The translations under genes were made by a program, and so were the position numbers. Under the pieces are notes generated by a model that worked only from the letters and a program-made list of their open reading frames with translations, had not been told where the DNA came from and did not search any database. Shown here piece by piece: positions 41,022-54,620 of a stretch of 64,000 nt of DNA. Location of the stretch: contig NW_020313285.1 of the NCBI RefSeq assembly GCF_003265705.1, forward strand, positions 17,336,407 to 17,400,406, read 5' to 3'. Positions within the stretch are counted from its first letter, which is position 1. Each line of letters opens with the position of its first letter. The stretch is from Callorhinus ursinus (lineage: Eukaryota; Chordata; Mammalia; Carnivora; Otariidae).

Positions 41022-42251
41022 ACTTAAAAGGAAATCTTAATGATAAAAACTCTCAACAAAGTGGGTCTAGAAGGAATGTACCACAACATAATAAAGACCA
41101 TCTACGACAAACCCATAGCAAACATCATACTCAATGGTGAAAAACTGAGAGCTCTTCCTCTAAGATCAGTAATAAGACAAGGACGCCTACTCTTGCCACT
41201 TTTATGCAACATAGTACTGGAAGTTCTAGCCACAGCAATTAGGCAAGAAAAAGAAATAAAATGCAGCCAAATTGGAAAGAAAGAAGTAAAACTGTCACTA
41301 TTTGCAGATGACATGATACTATACATGGAAAACTCTAGACCGCACCAAAAAACTACTAGAACTGATAAACGCCTGCGGTAAACTCAAAGGACACAAAATC
41401 AACAAACAGAAATTGGTTGCATTTCCATACACTAATAACAAGCTATCAGAAAGAGAAATTAAGAAAATAATCCCTTGTATGATTGCATCAAAAAAGAATA
41501 AAATACCTAGGAATAAACTTAACTAAGGAGGTGAAAGACTTGTACTCTGAAAACTCTAAGAATCTGATGAAAGAAACTGAAGGAGATACAAATAAATACA
41601 AAGATATTCTGTGCTCATGGACTGGGAGAATATTGTTAAAATGTCTATACTACGGTAAGCAATCTACAGATTCACTGCAATCCCCATTAAAATGCCAAAG
41701 GCATTTTTCACAGCAATAGAACAAAGAATCCTAAAATCTGTATGGACCACAAAAGACCCAAACAGACAAAGCCATCTTGCAAAAGAAGAAAACTGAAGGT
41801 TTCACACTCCCTGATTTCGAACTATACTATAAAATTATAGTAATCAAAATAGTCTGGTACTGGCACAAAAAAGACACACAGATCAATGGAATAGAACAGA
41901 GAGCCCAGAAGAAAACCGCACGTATATATGGGTAATATATCTATGACAAAGAAAGCGAGTATACAGTGGGAGAAAAGATGGTCTCTTCAATAAACAGTGT
42001 TGGGAAAAGTGGGCAGCTACATTCAAAAAACCCAAACTGGACCACTCTCTTACACCATATACAAAAATAAATTAAAATTGGATTAAAGACTTGAATGTAA
42101 GACCTAAAACCAAAAAAACTCCTAGGAGAAAACATAGGTGGTAAGCTCTCTGACATCAGGCTTAGCAATCTGTTTTTGGACCCATCTCTTCAGACAAGGG
42201 CAACAAAAGCTAAAATAAATAAATGGGACTACATCAAACTAGAAAGCTTTT

Positions 42252-42457
42252 TTTTTTTTTTTTTTTTTTTTAAAGATTGTATTGTTTTATTTGAGAGAGT
42301 GAGGGAGAAAGAGCACAAGCTGGGGGAGGCAGAGAGACAGGGAAGAGCAGACTCCCCGGTGAGCAGGGAGCCCAACACGGGACTCGATCCTTGGACCCTG
42401 GGATCATGACCCAAGCTGAAGGCAGACTCTCAAACGACTGAGCCAGCCAGGTGCCCG
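42252..42457 (-). mobile_element. Can-SINE within L1
   Basis: It is flanked by aactagaaagctttt and aactacaaagctttt (42237-42251 and 42458-42472), with one mismatch. It carries a long T-run on the tail side. Confidence 0.93.
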
Positions 42458-43069
42458 AACTACAAAGCTTTTGCACACAAAGGAAATGATCAACAAATGA
42501 AAAGGCAACCTACTGAATAGAAGGTATTTGCAAATCCTATATCTGCTAAGGAGTTAGTATCCAAAATAAGTTTAAAGCACCCACATAACCTAACATAAAA
42601 AATGCACAAATAACCCAATTAAAAAATGGGCAGAGGACTTGAGTAGACATTTTTACAAAGACAACATAGAGCTCCAACAGGGATATGAAAAGATGCTCAT
42701 CATCACTCATCGTCAGGGAAAGGCAAATCAGAACCACCATGAGTTATCACCTCACACCTACCAAAATGGCTGGTATCAAAAGGACAATAACCAGGGTTTG
42801 TGAGAATGTGGAGCAAGGAGGACCCTGGTGCACTGTTGGTGGGAACACACAGTGATGCAACCACTGTGAGGAACAGTGTGGAGGCCCGTCAAAAAGTTGA
42901 AAATGACTGTGTGATCCAGCAATTTCACTTCTGGGTATTTATCTGAAGAAAACAAAAACCCCAGTCTGAAGAGATAAATGCACACTGATGTTCACTACAG
43001 CATTAGTTACAATAGCCAACATATGGAAGCAATCTAAGCGTCCATCCATACAGGAACGGATAAAGATCT

Positions 43070-43071
<2 letters not shown>

Positions 43072-43103
<32 letters not shown>
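43072..43103. repeat. (CA)n microsatellite
   Basis: It is a perfect CA tract of about 32 bp inside the L1. Confidence 0.95.
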
Positions 43104-43105
<2 letters not shown>

Positions 43106-43639
43106 TACTCAGCCATAAAAAAGAACGAAATATTACCATTTGTGACATCATCACAGGACTTAAAGGGTGATGATTATGCTAAGTAAAATAAGAGTGAAAT
43201 CCGACAGAAAAGATACCATATGATTTCACTTACACATGGACTATAAAAAACAAAACAAATAAACAAAACAAAGCAGAAACAGACTCTTAGATCCAGGAAA
43301 AACACTGCTGGTTACCAGAGGGTGGGGGGGTTGTGGAGTGGGAGGAAGAGCTAAAGGGGATGAAGAGGTAGAAACTTCCAGTTATAAAATAAGTAAGTCA
43401 AAGGGATATAATTACAGTATAAGGGATATAATCAATACTATTATAACAACCGTGCCTGGTGACAGATGGTAACTAGATTTATCATCAACATCATTTCATA
43501 ATGTATAAAAATACTGAATTACTATGATGTACACCTGAAACTAATAGGATACTATATGTTGATTATACTTCAACAAGAAAAGGAAACTTAAAAGTAAGGA
43601 GAAGAATTAATAAAGAAGAGAATAGTTAAAAAACTTCCA

Positions 43640-44188
43640 AGTGCTACTTTACAGTTATGCAAGATGAATGAGTCGTAGAGATCTTTTGCATAGCATGAGG
43701 CCTAGTCAACAATATTGTACTGTGCATTTAAAAATCTACTAAGAGGGGAGATCTCATGTGACATGTTTTTACCACAAACAACAAAAAATAAACAAACAAA
43801 AACAAAGGGACCCAAGGAAACTTTTGGAGGTGATGGATATGTATATTACCTGGATTGTGGTGATGGTATCAGGGGTATGTCTCATGTATTTGAGTCCCAG
43901 TATACAAACTGTATGCACTAAGTATGTGAGTTTTTTTTTTTTTTTTTAAGATTTTGTTTGTTTATTTGACAGAGAGAGACACAGCCAGAGCAGGAACACA
44001 AGCAGGGGGAGTGGGTGAGGGAGAAGCAGGCTCCCTGCCGAGCAGGGAGGCAATGCAGGGCTCGATCCCAGGACCCTGGGATCATGACCTGAACCGAAGG
44101 CAGATGCTTAACGACTGAGCCACCCAGGCGCCCCTGTGTGGTTCTTTTCGTAAATCAATCACACCTCAATAAAGCTGTTAAAAAAAAG
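43640..44188 (+). mobile_element. Old L1 3' end interrupted by a SINE
   Basis: It contains ggattgtggtgatggtatca, then after the SINE aatcacacctcaataaagct and a short A-tail, the familiar old L1 3' terminus. Confidence 0.75.
43931..44134 (-). mobile_element. Can-SINE within the old L1 3' end
   Basis: The head, middle and long T-run (tail in reverse) are intact. Confidence 0.93.
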
Positions 44189-44439
44189 TGCTACTAACCC
44201 AAGTTCACCCTGAGTAGTTTCATAGGAAGGCTATTTTGTACATTTAAGGAATGGATAATTGCTAGAGCATGGGGCAGAGATGTTGCAAGTTGTATCACTG
44301 TTGCAATATGACAGAGAAGATAAGATGTTGCAAATTGTGTAACCTGGGCACAACCTGCCAAAGAGAGCACAAAAAAGAAGACTACAGACCTAACCCACTT
44401 AGGACTAGATATACCAAAATCCCAAGTGACATATTAGTA

Positions 44440-45241
44440 AATCAAGGCTAGCCTGGTATTAAAAGAACACACCGTGACCAAGTGTAATACGTTTCAATGC
44501 CTAACTATCAGGAAATCTGTAATTAATCACCTCCAAAATCAAAAGCAGTCAGAAAAAATCATTTGATTCTCTTGCTAGACACTGAAAGGGCTTTTCAAAA
44601 AAATTCAGAATCAATTTCTTAGAGGAAAAAACCTCAATAAATAAGGAACAGAATGATATTTGTTTCCTACAATGAAGAATATCTCCATAAAAAGAAGAAA
44701 TAGCACCATTCTTTTCAGAATGGTGAAACATTAAGTTAGAAAAAAAGTGAAAAGAAGGCAATATCAGACTCTCAACACAATGCAGGGTATGATTGTCAAT
44801 TGAAGGCAAGAAATGAGAAGTATTAAAAGGATGGAGAAAAATGATATTTTACCTGGATATGCTCTAGATAATGAAACTCAAAGTAGTAAGGTTTAATAAG
44901 TGAGTGCCGAAAGGGGGCCAGCACCAAAACATACAAAACTAATAGCTTATTTACTTACTGGCAGTGATCAGACAGAAATCACTGTGGACCTAAATGAAAA
45001 AACTCTAAAACCTCACAGAAGACAGAAAAAAAAAAAAAAAGCCTTGAATAATTGGAGAGATACCTTCTGGGAGTGGAAGATTTACTCTGGTTAAGAAATG
45101 AGATATCCCAGGACGCCTGGGTGGCTCAGTCAGTTAAGCGTCTGCCTTCGGCTCAGGTCATTATCCTGGAGTCCTGGGATTTAGTCCTGCATCGGGCTCC
45201 CTGCTCAGTGGGGAGTCTGCTTCTCCCTCTGACCCTCCCCC

Positions 45242-45277
<36 letters not shown>

Positions 45278-45510
45278 AAAAAAATAAAATCTTAAAAAAA
45301 AAGAAATGAGATACCCCAAGTTAAACATACATTTAATCTAATTGCAATGAATATCAGTTGGTAGGGTCTCGACAAAAAAATTCTAAAACTTACCCAGAAG
45401 AAAAAAATGTGCCAGAACAGCTGAGGAAATTTTGAAAGGTGAGGGTGATGATGGGCATTTTTTCCTACCAGATATTACAAAGTATGACAGTAGCAAATGC
45501 TGCCAAGCAG
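44440..45510 (+). mobile_element. Old L1 ORF2 fragment
   Basis: Decayed ORF2 words include aacacaccgtgaccaagtg, aagggcttttcaaaaaaatt and gaatggtgaaacattaa. After the SINE, attctaaaacttacc and ttcctaccagatattacaaa follow. Confidence 0.65.
45110..45300 (+). mobile_element. Can-SINE with CT run
   Basis: Flanked by aagaaatgagatatccc and aagaaatgagatacccc (45093-45109 and 45301-45317). A (CT)n tract lies at 45241-45274. Confidence 0.95.
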
Positions 45511-46389
45511 GGGTGGGGGAGAGGGCCAGGGGAGGGCTGAAGGAATCCCCCCACTCTGAGGCAGGCACCACACTAATGGTCTGGATTGGTTTTACAAAGC
45601 TCTGTCAATTCATTATGTGCAGCCAACATCTATTAAACACCTCCCAACTGCCAGGCGTTATGGACAGAGCAGGGAATATGAGTGGACCAGCCCTTATCCC
45701 CACGGAGCTTGCTGTCCAGGGGCAAGGTGGTTCAACAATGAACTTCAAGTGCGATGAGCATTACCAGAGGGGAGCTTTTGGTGCATGGGGACAGGGGTGG
45801 GGGAAGATTTGCTAGAAGAGAGCAAGATCCACTGTCCACCTCACAAGAGAAATACTGAGCTACCTTACGCCCATGGGGCTTGTCCCTTTACTGATGGTAG
45901 CTTTGTCTATCAAACTGGGGAATCTCAACTGGTGGTTTGTGGACTGGCCTCTTCAGTAAGATGGCCAGTGGTCAGCACCAGCCTTGAAGACTGTCCTTTG
46001 CCTTAGCCCCGACCTTTGATAGAATCTGTGGACCCATGAAGTTTTCAAACTGGAGTATCTGCAAACCCCAGGGGGCTTGTTAAAACAACACTGGTGCTCA
46101 CCCCAGAGAGTCTGATCCCGGAGATCTGGAATGGGGCTGGAGGATCTGCTCCTACCTATCAGCTTCCGGGTGAGACCCGGAGTCAGTTCTGACTTCAAAG
46201 CTCTCAAAGACCAATTCAGGGCTAACTTTGAACGGAAATGCATGGCCCTATTCTAGAACGAAATGGAAACCGGACTGAAAGTCAAGGGTGTGGAGTGAGT
46301 CATTCACCTAAAAATACAGGACTGTCTCTTGGGCAAAGACACATCCCCTGGCAGGGGTGCTCACAGTGAGAGGCACCCTCTGCTGGCCG

Positions 46390-47735
46390 TGAGGTCTCCA
46401 TGAGCCACTGTCATCCCAGGGGCCGAGACCGCTCCTCCTCTGACCTCCAACCCTCCATCCGCAGGACTACAGAGGGGGCCTCAGGCCTCTGCATGCTCCA
46501 TCTGCCACGGCCCCCTCTTCCCACTCTTGCTCCGACTCCACAAATGGGGATCGTCAGAACACTTTTCCTTGGGCCCTTGACTCAGGGTCACATCCGTCTT
46601 CGCAAGATGCCTGTGCCTCTGGGGCAACCCTCATCCCCCAAACCTTCGGTTGTCATCTTCTGGAACGCATGTTCAGCTCTGAGCGAAATGTCCTGTATCC
46701 TCAAACTCTTGTATGAACGTTTTTTTCACCTTCTCGCCCAGATGGAAACCTGGCAACACTGCTTCTCCAGACTCCTCCGGGGCTGTGGTTCTCTCCCTCA
46801 CCTCCTTCTGGAGCACGCTGGGAGGTGGGGCAGGTGTCCTCCTTGGTCCTCACCACCATTGCCAGACCCTTCTCCTTCCCGCCTCTGGTTCTGAATCTTC
46901 TGTCACCCCCAGCCTCATTCCCAGGTCCCATCCCCGCCAGCCTGCTCTAGGACATGCCCAGCACTTCCCGCCTACTCCTGCGCCCCTTTCCACTTCCTAA
47001 TGAGCGTTCTCATCAGCCCATAGAAAGCTTTTCATTTCCATCTTGGAAAAGAACCCCAAGCCTCTCTTTCCCCCAGACTGTCTCCCCAGTGCTGCCCCAT
47101 TTTTCTCCACGGAAGCACCCTGAAGAGTTGCCCATATCTGGGGGCTCTAATTTCTCTCCCCTATTGCCTGAGTCAGTTCCAGGCAGATGTTCCCCCCCCA
47201 CAACCCCATGGAAATGGCTCTTCTCCAGCAACTGCCCCACATCAAACCTGACCCAATGCCCGGTTCTCTGACCCCATCCTCCCTGAGCTGTCTGCAGCAC
47301 TGGGCACAGCTGACCACTCCTCCTCGGTCTAATCTGTCCCTTCAACTTCACGCTCGGAAGCCCAATTGGCTGCACAACACCTGGCATTTACCATGTCTGC
47401 ATGAGCTTCGGAGATTTCTTCCCCAAACCTGCTCCCCAACCCTCCTCTTGTCTCAAAAAATGGCCACTCTGTCCTCCGGATGCTCAGGCCAAGATCCTTC
47501 CGGAGGACTGGTGACTCTCCCACCAAGTTGAAATAAATGTCAACTTTTCAGTAAGACCTTCACTTGCTACCTTTTATCTGACTTTGTCCCTTTTTGCATT
47601 TTCCTCCTCAGTACTTATCACCATTAGACTTGCTCCACGAGGATGGAGGTTTTGGTCTGCTCACTGCTGTGTTTCCAGCGTGTGGCCTGGGGGCGGCCCA
47701 CAGGAGGAACTCAGTACGCATCTGTTGAACGTGGG
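46390..47735 (+). mobile_element. L2 copy
   Basis: L2 ORF2-like order is followed by a tail region with cttgctccacgaggatggag, ctcactgctgtgtttccagc and gaactcagtacgcatctgtt. Confidence 0.65.
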
Positions 47736-49444
47736 TTACACGGACACCTGACGGATGGCGTGGGCAGCAAAGGAGGGGACAGAATTCTCAGCCTAGGGAA
47801 CCATCAGGGCAAATTCATTGGCTGGAGTATTTGGGGACAGGTGGGGGCCAAGACACAAGGCTGACGGGTGGCAGGACCCAGATTGCAGTGATGAGCCTGC
47901 GTGTATGTGTCCGTGAACACGGACTATGGGCTTGCGGGGCCAGGCAGCTGCCTCCGCCCTGCTGTGAACCAGTGGCTCAGGCCTCCCATCCTATCTGTCC
48001 TGAGAGACTGGCGTGGAGGAGACTACGGGGGTCCCGCCAGGCCAGCCGCAATCGAAGGGACCCTGCACCCAGTCCTAGCCCCCCTGGGTCTTCCTGGCTC
48101 CATGCCCTGGACAAAGGGAGCCTGTGACGTGGAAGGCAACCTCGAGAAGTCAAGGAGCTCCACCAAGAAGCCCATCGTGCCCTGACCTGACCACTTGCTA
48201 CCTGGAAAATGGACACAAAGATGTTTTAAAAAAGCCAAACAAAAGCATCATCCTATCAGTGGGGTGGGAGCTCACTCACTGCCCTGAGAACCGAACTGTC
48301 CTCCTCATGCCTGATGACACATCCCCTCATCCTGCAGCGGGTGTGGACCAGGCCCCAGGCTCAGAGGGAACACCTGCGCACTTTGGGCAGAAGCTGTCAC
48401 TCCTACCAGTGCCAGAGATCTGGACGTAGCCTCCTGGGGGGCAGGGGAGCCCGAGAAGAATGGGGGGCATGGAGGTGTCAAGACCCCGGTAGCCCGGGTC
48501 CCCACTGGGACGGGGCCCAGTCAGGAAAAGCCCTGCATTCTCACTGTGAGAGACTGAGGGGGTGGGGTGCAGACAGAGCTTCCTGCTGGCAACAAAGACC
48601 CACCTGTTTTCCTTTGGCCCGGATCTCCCCTCTCCTTTTGTATTAATTCACACACTAAAAATCATTTCAAATCAATATATTCTGGGTAAACACATTCATT
48701 TTCTTTTAAATTTGCAAAACCCTCCAGTGAAAACACTTGAATATGTAACACAAAGGCCTGTTTTCTTTGGGAAACATGGATCATTTCCAAGGTGAAAGGC
48801 AGCATAAATATGTCCTAAGTAAGAGGCGCATTCACAAAAGGACCAAGCTGGAGTCATCAGCAGATTTGGGAGATGATTATTGTGTTTTGGGAATGAATCG
48901 TTACTTGTCTGACCTGTGGGGAGTTGGAGGGTGTTTTAATTTTAATGGATTCATCATTTATGTCTGAAGTTCTTGCTCTTTCCTAGGAGGGCAATGCGGG
49001 AGGTTTGCATGAAGTTATAAATCATGTCAGCCTTTGGGCCTCATCTCTGGGAGGCCTGGTCTGTGAGGAAGTTATACTAATAATTTGAGAGAAGTGGTTG
49101 CCTGGAAGGGCTCCCTTTAGCCAACCCGGTCAAGGCAGAGCTGGGGATGGAGAAGCCCCAGAATATGGGCATCCTGCCTGTATATGGGGTCTGGCCCATG
49201 CCACCAGGGAGTGGGGCAGCTCCAGGAGGAAGTCAGTATTTTATTCCTGGCTTGGCCAGTTTCTCTGGGTCTTCATTTTCCCATCCGATAGGGTTGCATG
49301 CTCTCCGAGGGGCCACGAGCTCAGAGTATCTGTGTCCACCAACTACAGTAACATGGGGCTTGAGACAACCAAAAATCTCTCCCGTATCTGTCCCACCCTG
49401 AACTGTGAACTCTATCTGCGTCAGGCATTTCCAAGCATCGTAGA

Positions 49445-49590
49445 CCTATCAGATCTCATCAGGCCTGTAAGGCAGGAGGTACTACTGTTATTCCCATTTT
49501 ACAAGTGAGTTTACTTGCCTTCCTTGTATGTCAAGGAAACACCAGGACAAGCCCTGGAACCCAGGTGTCTCTGGCTCAGGCTTCATGTCT
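49445..49590 (-). mobile_element. MIR
   Basis: On the given strand actactgttattcccatttt is followed by acaagtgag and cctggaacccaggtgtctc. Confidence 0.7.
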
Positions 49591-50364
49591 TAGATTCTGT
49601 GGGACAGGTGTTGCTAGCTGGGGTCTGCCCTGGGCTTAGAGTGGAGAAGTCCACCCAGCTCCTGCTCCCCGGAGTGGGCTCTCGGTGTCTTGGGCCCACA
49701 GGCCGCACGTAAGCTCCCCAGCACATCTGCCGTTCGCTTGGAGCCTTCCGAGAAGCAGGTAACTGGGCAGGGCCCTCCTTCTGCCCCTTCTCATCCCTTG
49801 CCCCCTTCCCTCTGGTTGGGGAGAAGCTATGGGGAGGAACAGACACGGAACATCGCTCCCTGACTGGGCGCCTCAGCTCAGTAAGCCACAGGCCATCTGC
49901 CAGGCCAGGTGGGGACCAAACCAGACCTCCAACAGCACTGCTGGGCAACTGCACCGGATCCTACCCAGACAGCTCAGGCACATCTTTCATGGTTTTCAAT
50001 CGTGCTTGGCATGAATGGCAAAAGGGAACAAATCCCTCAGATGAATCTGCTGCTGCTTTCTCTCACCCTTCCTCAGGGGATTCCTCGGCTAGGCAGCGCT
50101 CCTTTTATCCTGAGCACCTGCAGGGCCTTCTCGGCCATCCCAGCCGCTCCGCCCGAGAGCCTCTGAGACCAAGTTGCAGCCTGCAAAGCTCCCCGCGCCT
50201 ACCGCCACCGTAGGCGCCACGGTAGGCCGCCACCCAGGCCCTCCTGGGACCTGTCCTCTATAGTGTAGAGCCCACAGCAGCCCAACACAGCTGCTGACTG
50301 ACCACACTCGCATCCGACAGCCGGATTCTCCAATAGCCCTAACACGATGCCTTGGTAAGGATGG

Positions 50365-50535
50365 GTAGGGCAGGCCAGGTGTTAGGAGTCTGGGCTTTGG
50401 AGTCAAGATCTGCTTTGCAGTTACTAACTGCAGGGCTGGGTCGTGCGGTCCCGAGATCACTGAATCTCTCCGATCCCTGGTGACCTCATCTGTCAAACAG
50501 GGAGGGTACACAGTATGTACTCCATAGATGCTAAC
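50365..50535 (+). mobile_element. MIR
   Basis: Tctgggctttggagtcaaga is followed by gacctcatctgtcaaacagg and a diverged tail. Confidence 0.75.
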
Positions 50536-52374
50536 CTAATTGTCTCTTTCATATCATTCCATTTTCAGCATCTTCCCATACAGATACGACATTTTCCCCA
50601 TTCTGTCCAACAAAGTAAGCTTAACTTCTGGACTACTCAGAAAGCCTTGCATCTATTCCCAGGTCAACAGGCAGTGGACTTAGGTCATTGGGAGGCAACT
50701 CTGGGCCTACATTAGCATGCTGCGCTCCCATGAAGGAGCTGGTTAGTGGACCTACACATCACCCCCAAGTGCCTGGGAGTCAGCCCAGCCCCGCTCAGGA
50801 GCCTCATGGGCTACTGGAGCTAGGGCCACCCAAGTGGCCTCGCCTGGCTGTCATGGGAGCCAAGCACCAGCGGCCTATTTAGTGACATAGGAAACTGATC
50901 ACGAAGTACAGAGGTCCCAGCATGCTCCCTCTGACTGCTGATAGTGCCTCTGCTCGAAGAGAGGCCTTAAATCTGTCAGCAGTTAGGAAATGGATCTCAA
51001 GTGCTCTCTTTTGGTTCTCAGCAGGAGGTTTTGCTGTGTGTAGACTCCCCTGGGCCAAAATCACCCTCTCCAGTGGAGACTAGGTAATGGCGGGGAGCCG
51101 CGGGTGGGGGTGGGAGGTGGCTGGGGAGGGTGTCAATGGGGCTCTCCAATGCCAGTTTTGCAAAGCCCACTTCCCACCTGGCAGGAGGGGCCTGTTCTCT
51201 CCTTGCAGCCCAGCGACCCCTCATGGTGCTCCTGGGTCTGGGCCTTACTCTTGGATTCAGCTCTGGGAGTGACACATTAGCTTATCCCCATCATGCCCTC
51301 AGTCGCAGAATTCTGGGGGAACACGGGGCAGAGGGCACCCCTCACACCATGAACTTGCCACTTAGTGTATGAAGGCCTCTGAGACCCCAGAGTTTCTTCT
51401 AGAGGCCTGGCGCGAGTACAGACTCTCACCTGAGAGGTACTATGGTTCCTCGGCAGGTGGTTCCCTTCCCCCCCTCAGGGGAGTTGTTTGGAGGAAATAA
51501 AGGGGACAAGGCTCAAGCCATCTCCCTGTGCCCCCCATTCTTGGGAAGTGGGGGCAGGACGCAAAGGGCAGAATGAAGAGTCTGTGAATAAGGGCTCATT
51601 TCCCTTCACCAGGCTCATCTAAGGACCCGACAGACCCGGGGCAAACCGTGGGCAGCTGTTTCCCAACCAAACAGTCCCCCTCATTGTCCCATGCTGGGCA
51701 CCACTTGCCAGTTTTAGATGGAAAAAACCCACCTCCCGCTACAGAGCTCATGCTCTGCCCCCTGCTGAGGGAGAGCCCCCCCCCCCCTCCAGACACCACG
51801 TGCTGGCTGCACTTACGACTGACCTTGGAATCCAGTCTGGGTTAACTCCCCCAGGGGCTGTTGTAACTAGGAACGCCTGGATTATTTCTGGAGAAATCTC
51901 GTGACTTCATCACAGGCCTGATTCAAGCCGGCAAACACAGCTACAAAACCCCAAACAATTAAGTATGTCCCCGGTCAAGGTAAATCCTAAGATATGGGTT
52001 AGGCAGGTATGGCTATAAAAATCCCGCAAACATCCTGTAGGGTACATGTAGACTCCAGCTGAGCGCACCACCCCGTTGTCCTTAAATGGCTTGTTACCCT
52101 GGTTCCAGAGTTAAGTGAAATTGAGCCTCATTATGTAATCATTCTTAACACCTTGCTCACTTTATCTCGGAGCAGAAGCCCTGAGCACCAGCTGGTGCGA
52201 AAGATCTAGGGCTGACTAGAAGTTTCCACACTGACACATGAACACCCTGCTCAGTGCTAGGAGTGATGCCCAGCTAGGCCTGGCTGGACACATCTAACTT
52301 CTGTGGGGTGCTGATCTGCCAAGACACGGTGACGCCTTGTTTGTTCTGATGGCTGGAGTGGCCAGGCTGGGCCA

Positions 52375-52480
52375 GCCAGCAGCGTGACACAGGTCAAAGC
52401 ACAGTCCTGGGTCTGGGAAGACACCCGCCTGCAGTGTGACTCCAGGCAAGTGACCTTACCCAGAGATTTATCCATAACGT
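52375..52480 (+). mobile_element. Possible MIR fragment
   Basis: Only gtgtgactccaggcaagtga resembles the MIR core; the rest is unclear. Confidence 0.35.
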
Positions 52481-53197
52481 GGAACATACTGACCGGGAAA
52501 GTCTAGGTGATGTGTTAGCACAGGGATTGGCCAGTGATTCACCCTCTCTGTGCTCAGAAAACCCTGGCTGTTTTAGTTGTTGGCGTTGCCCTCAGGAGGG
52601 GTTTCATATTCCCAGTGTCCAGGAGTCCCGGCAACACGGGGGTCAGTGAGAAGCAACGAAAACCTCCCGAGCTTGCTCAGGATCTGTCTTAGCCGGGCCC
52701 AAGCTCAGTGAGCCTCTCTGGTGGGGAGATGGGAACCAGCCCCCGTTGGAGGAAGGAGCGCCTCCCCGTGGACAAGTGATATGTGTGCACGTCGCTGGAA
52801 GGACAGTGGTGTGTTGTAGTAGCGTCTGCTACTCTGGGATCCCAGAGAATCGCCACCGGCCATCGCCATGGGAGGGCAGGGCACATTCTCCCAGGCCTGC
52901 GGGAGCCTCAGCGGCTGAGCGTGACTAGCCCGAGTGACTCACCCCCTGGCACCACCACCACCTCATCAGAGGAGGCTTCCCGGTGAAGCCAGACAAACTA
53001 GTCAGCCGACTTTGCCCTCTCTCCACTGCTCTCCTTTACTTGCGAGAGAGTAAACTTAGATAAGTAAGTAAACTTACTTACGAGGCTATCTTGGGCTCAG
53101 ACACATCTTTAAGAGAGACTACAGGAGCGGGGAGGGTTGCCGTGAGCAGCATTTTGGGAGCGCTTCGAGGGGACGACATGCATGGAGCCATTTACTA

Positions 53198-53608
<411 letters not shown>

Positions 53609-53727
53609 TCACCTGCCCCTCTTACTAATCCTCATCCTGCTTGGCTGGTTTCCTGGGGCTCTTGTCCACCTGCTGAGCAGCTCTGCGGGGTGGCCTTGCT
53701 TAGGGCTGGCAAGTTTTTCTTATAAAG

Positions 53728-54218
53728 CTCAACACCCAAAAAATAAATAATCCAATTAAAAGTGGGCAGAAGACATGAACAGACATTTCTCCAAAGAAGA
53801 TACACAGATGGCTAACAGACACATGAAAAGAAGCTCATCATCACTTATCAGGGAAATGCAAATCAAAGCCACAATGAGCTATCACCTCACACCTCTCAGA
53901 ATGGCTAAATTCAACAACTCAAGAAACAACAGGTGTTGGTGAGGGTGTGGAGAAAAAAGGACCCCTCTTTCACTGTTGGTGGGAATGCTAACTGATACAG
54001 CCACTGTTGAAACAGTAGGGAGCTTCCTCAAAAAATTAAAATGAGAGCTACCCTATGATCCAGCAATCACACTACCTGGGTTTTTACCCAAAGAATACAA
54101 AAATACTAACCGAAAGGGATACATGCACCCCTATGTTTATAGCAGCATTATCTATAATAGCCAAATTATGGAAACAGCCCGTGTCCATCAATAGATGCAT
54201 GGATAAAGAAGATGTGGG

Positions 54219-54249
<31 letters not shown>

Positions 54250-54465
54250 AAATATTGGATATTATATATGTATATTCCAATATATATATATATCAGAATA
54301 TCCAGCCATCAGAAAGAATGAAATTTGCCATTTGCTTGCAACACTATGGACAGAGCTAGAGAGTATAATGATAAGTGAAATAAGTCCGAGCAAGACCAAT
54401 ATCATATTAGTATCATTCATGTGTGGAATTTAAGAAACAAAACAAATTAACAAAGGGGGAAAAAA
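53728..54465 (+). mobile_element. L1 ORF2 3' part
   Basis: Plus-strand words include aaaagtgggcagaagacatg, aaatgcaaatcaaagccaca and acactatggacagagctaga. A TG/TA microsatellite has expanded in it. Confidence 0.85.
54219..54293. repeat. (TG)n/(TA)n compound microsatellite
   Basis: A short GT tract passes into imperfect AT repeats within the L1. Confidence 0.9.
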
Positions 54466-54469
54466 AAAA

Positions 54470-54620
54470 GAGAAAGGCAAACATGCACAAGTCGGGGGAG
54501 AGGCAGAGGCAGAAGGAGAAGCAGACTACCCGCTAAGCAGGGGGCTCGATCCCAGGACCCTGGCATCATGACCTGAGCCGAAGGCAGACGCTTAACCCGA
54601 CTGAGCCACCCAGGTGCCCC
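54470..54620 (-). mobile_element. Can-SINE, tail rearranged
   Basis: The head and middle are clear in reverse, but the usual ttatttattt tail is missing and replaced by an A/G-rich junction with the L1. Confidence 0.85.

Larger units (their letters stand above)
40540..43600 (+). mobile_element. L1 (ORF2 reverse transcriptase to 3' part)
   Basis: A decayed ORF2 is visible, with a frame at 41040-41381 that contains [11 protein letters not shown], the reverse transcriptase catalytic motif. Endpoint words (aaaatgggcagaggacttga; ttatctgaagaaaacaaaaa) follow in order. SINEs at 40827-41021 and 42252-42457 are inserted. It is antisense to FSTL4 and not coding-competent. Confidence 0.85.

Noticed and set aside
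41040..41381. Reverse transcriptase-like protein as a gene
   Set aside because: It is a remnant of L1 ORF2, broken on both sides.
43072..43103. Regularly repeated short units as a CRISPR-like array
   Set aside because: It is a simple dinucleotide microsatellite in a mammalian genome.
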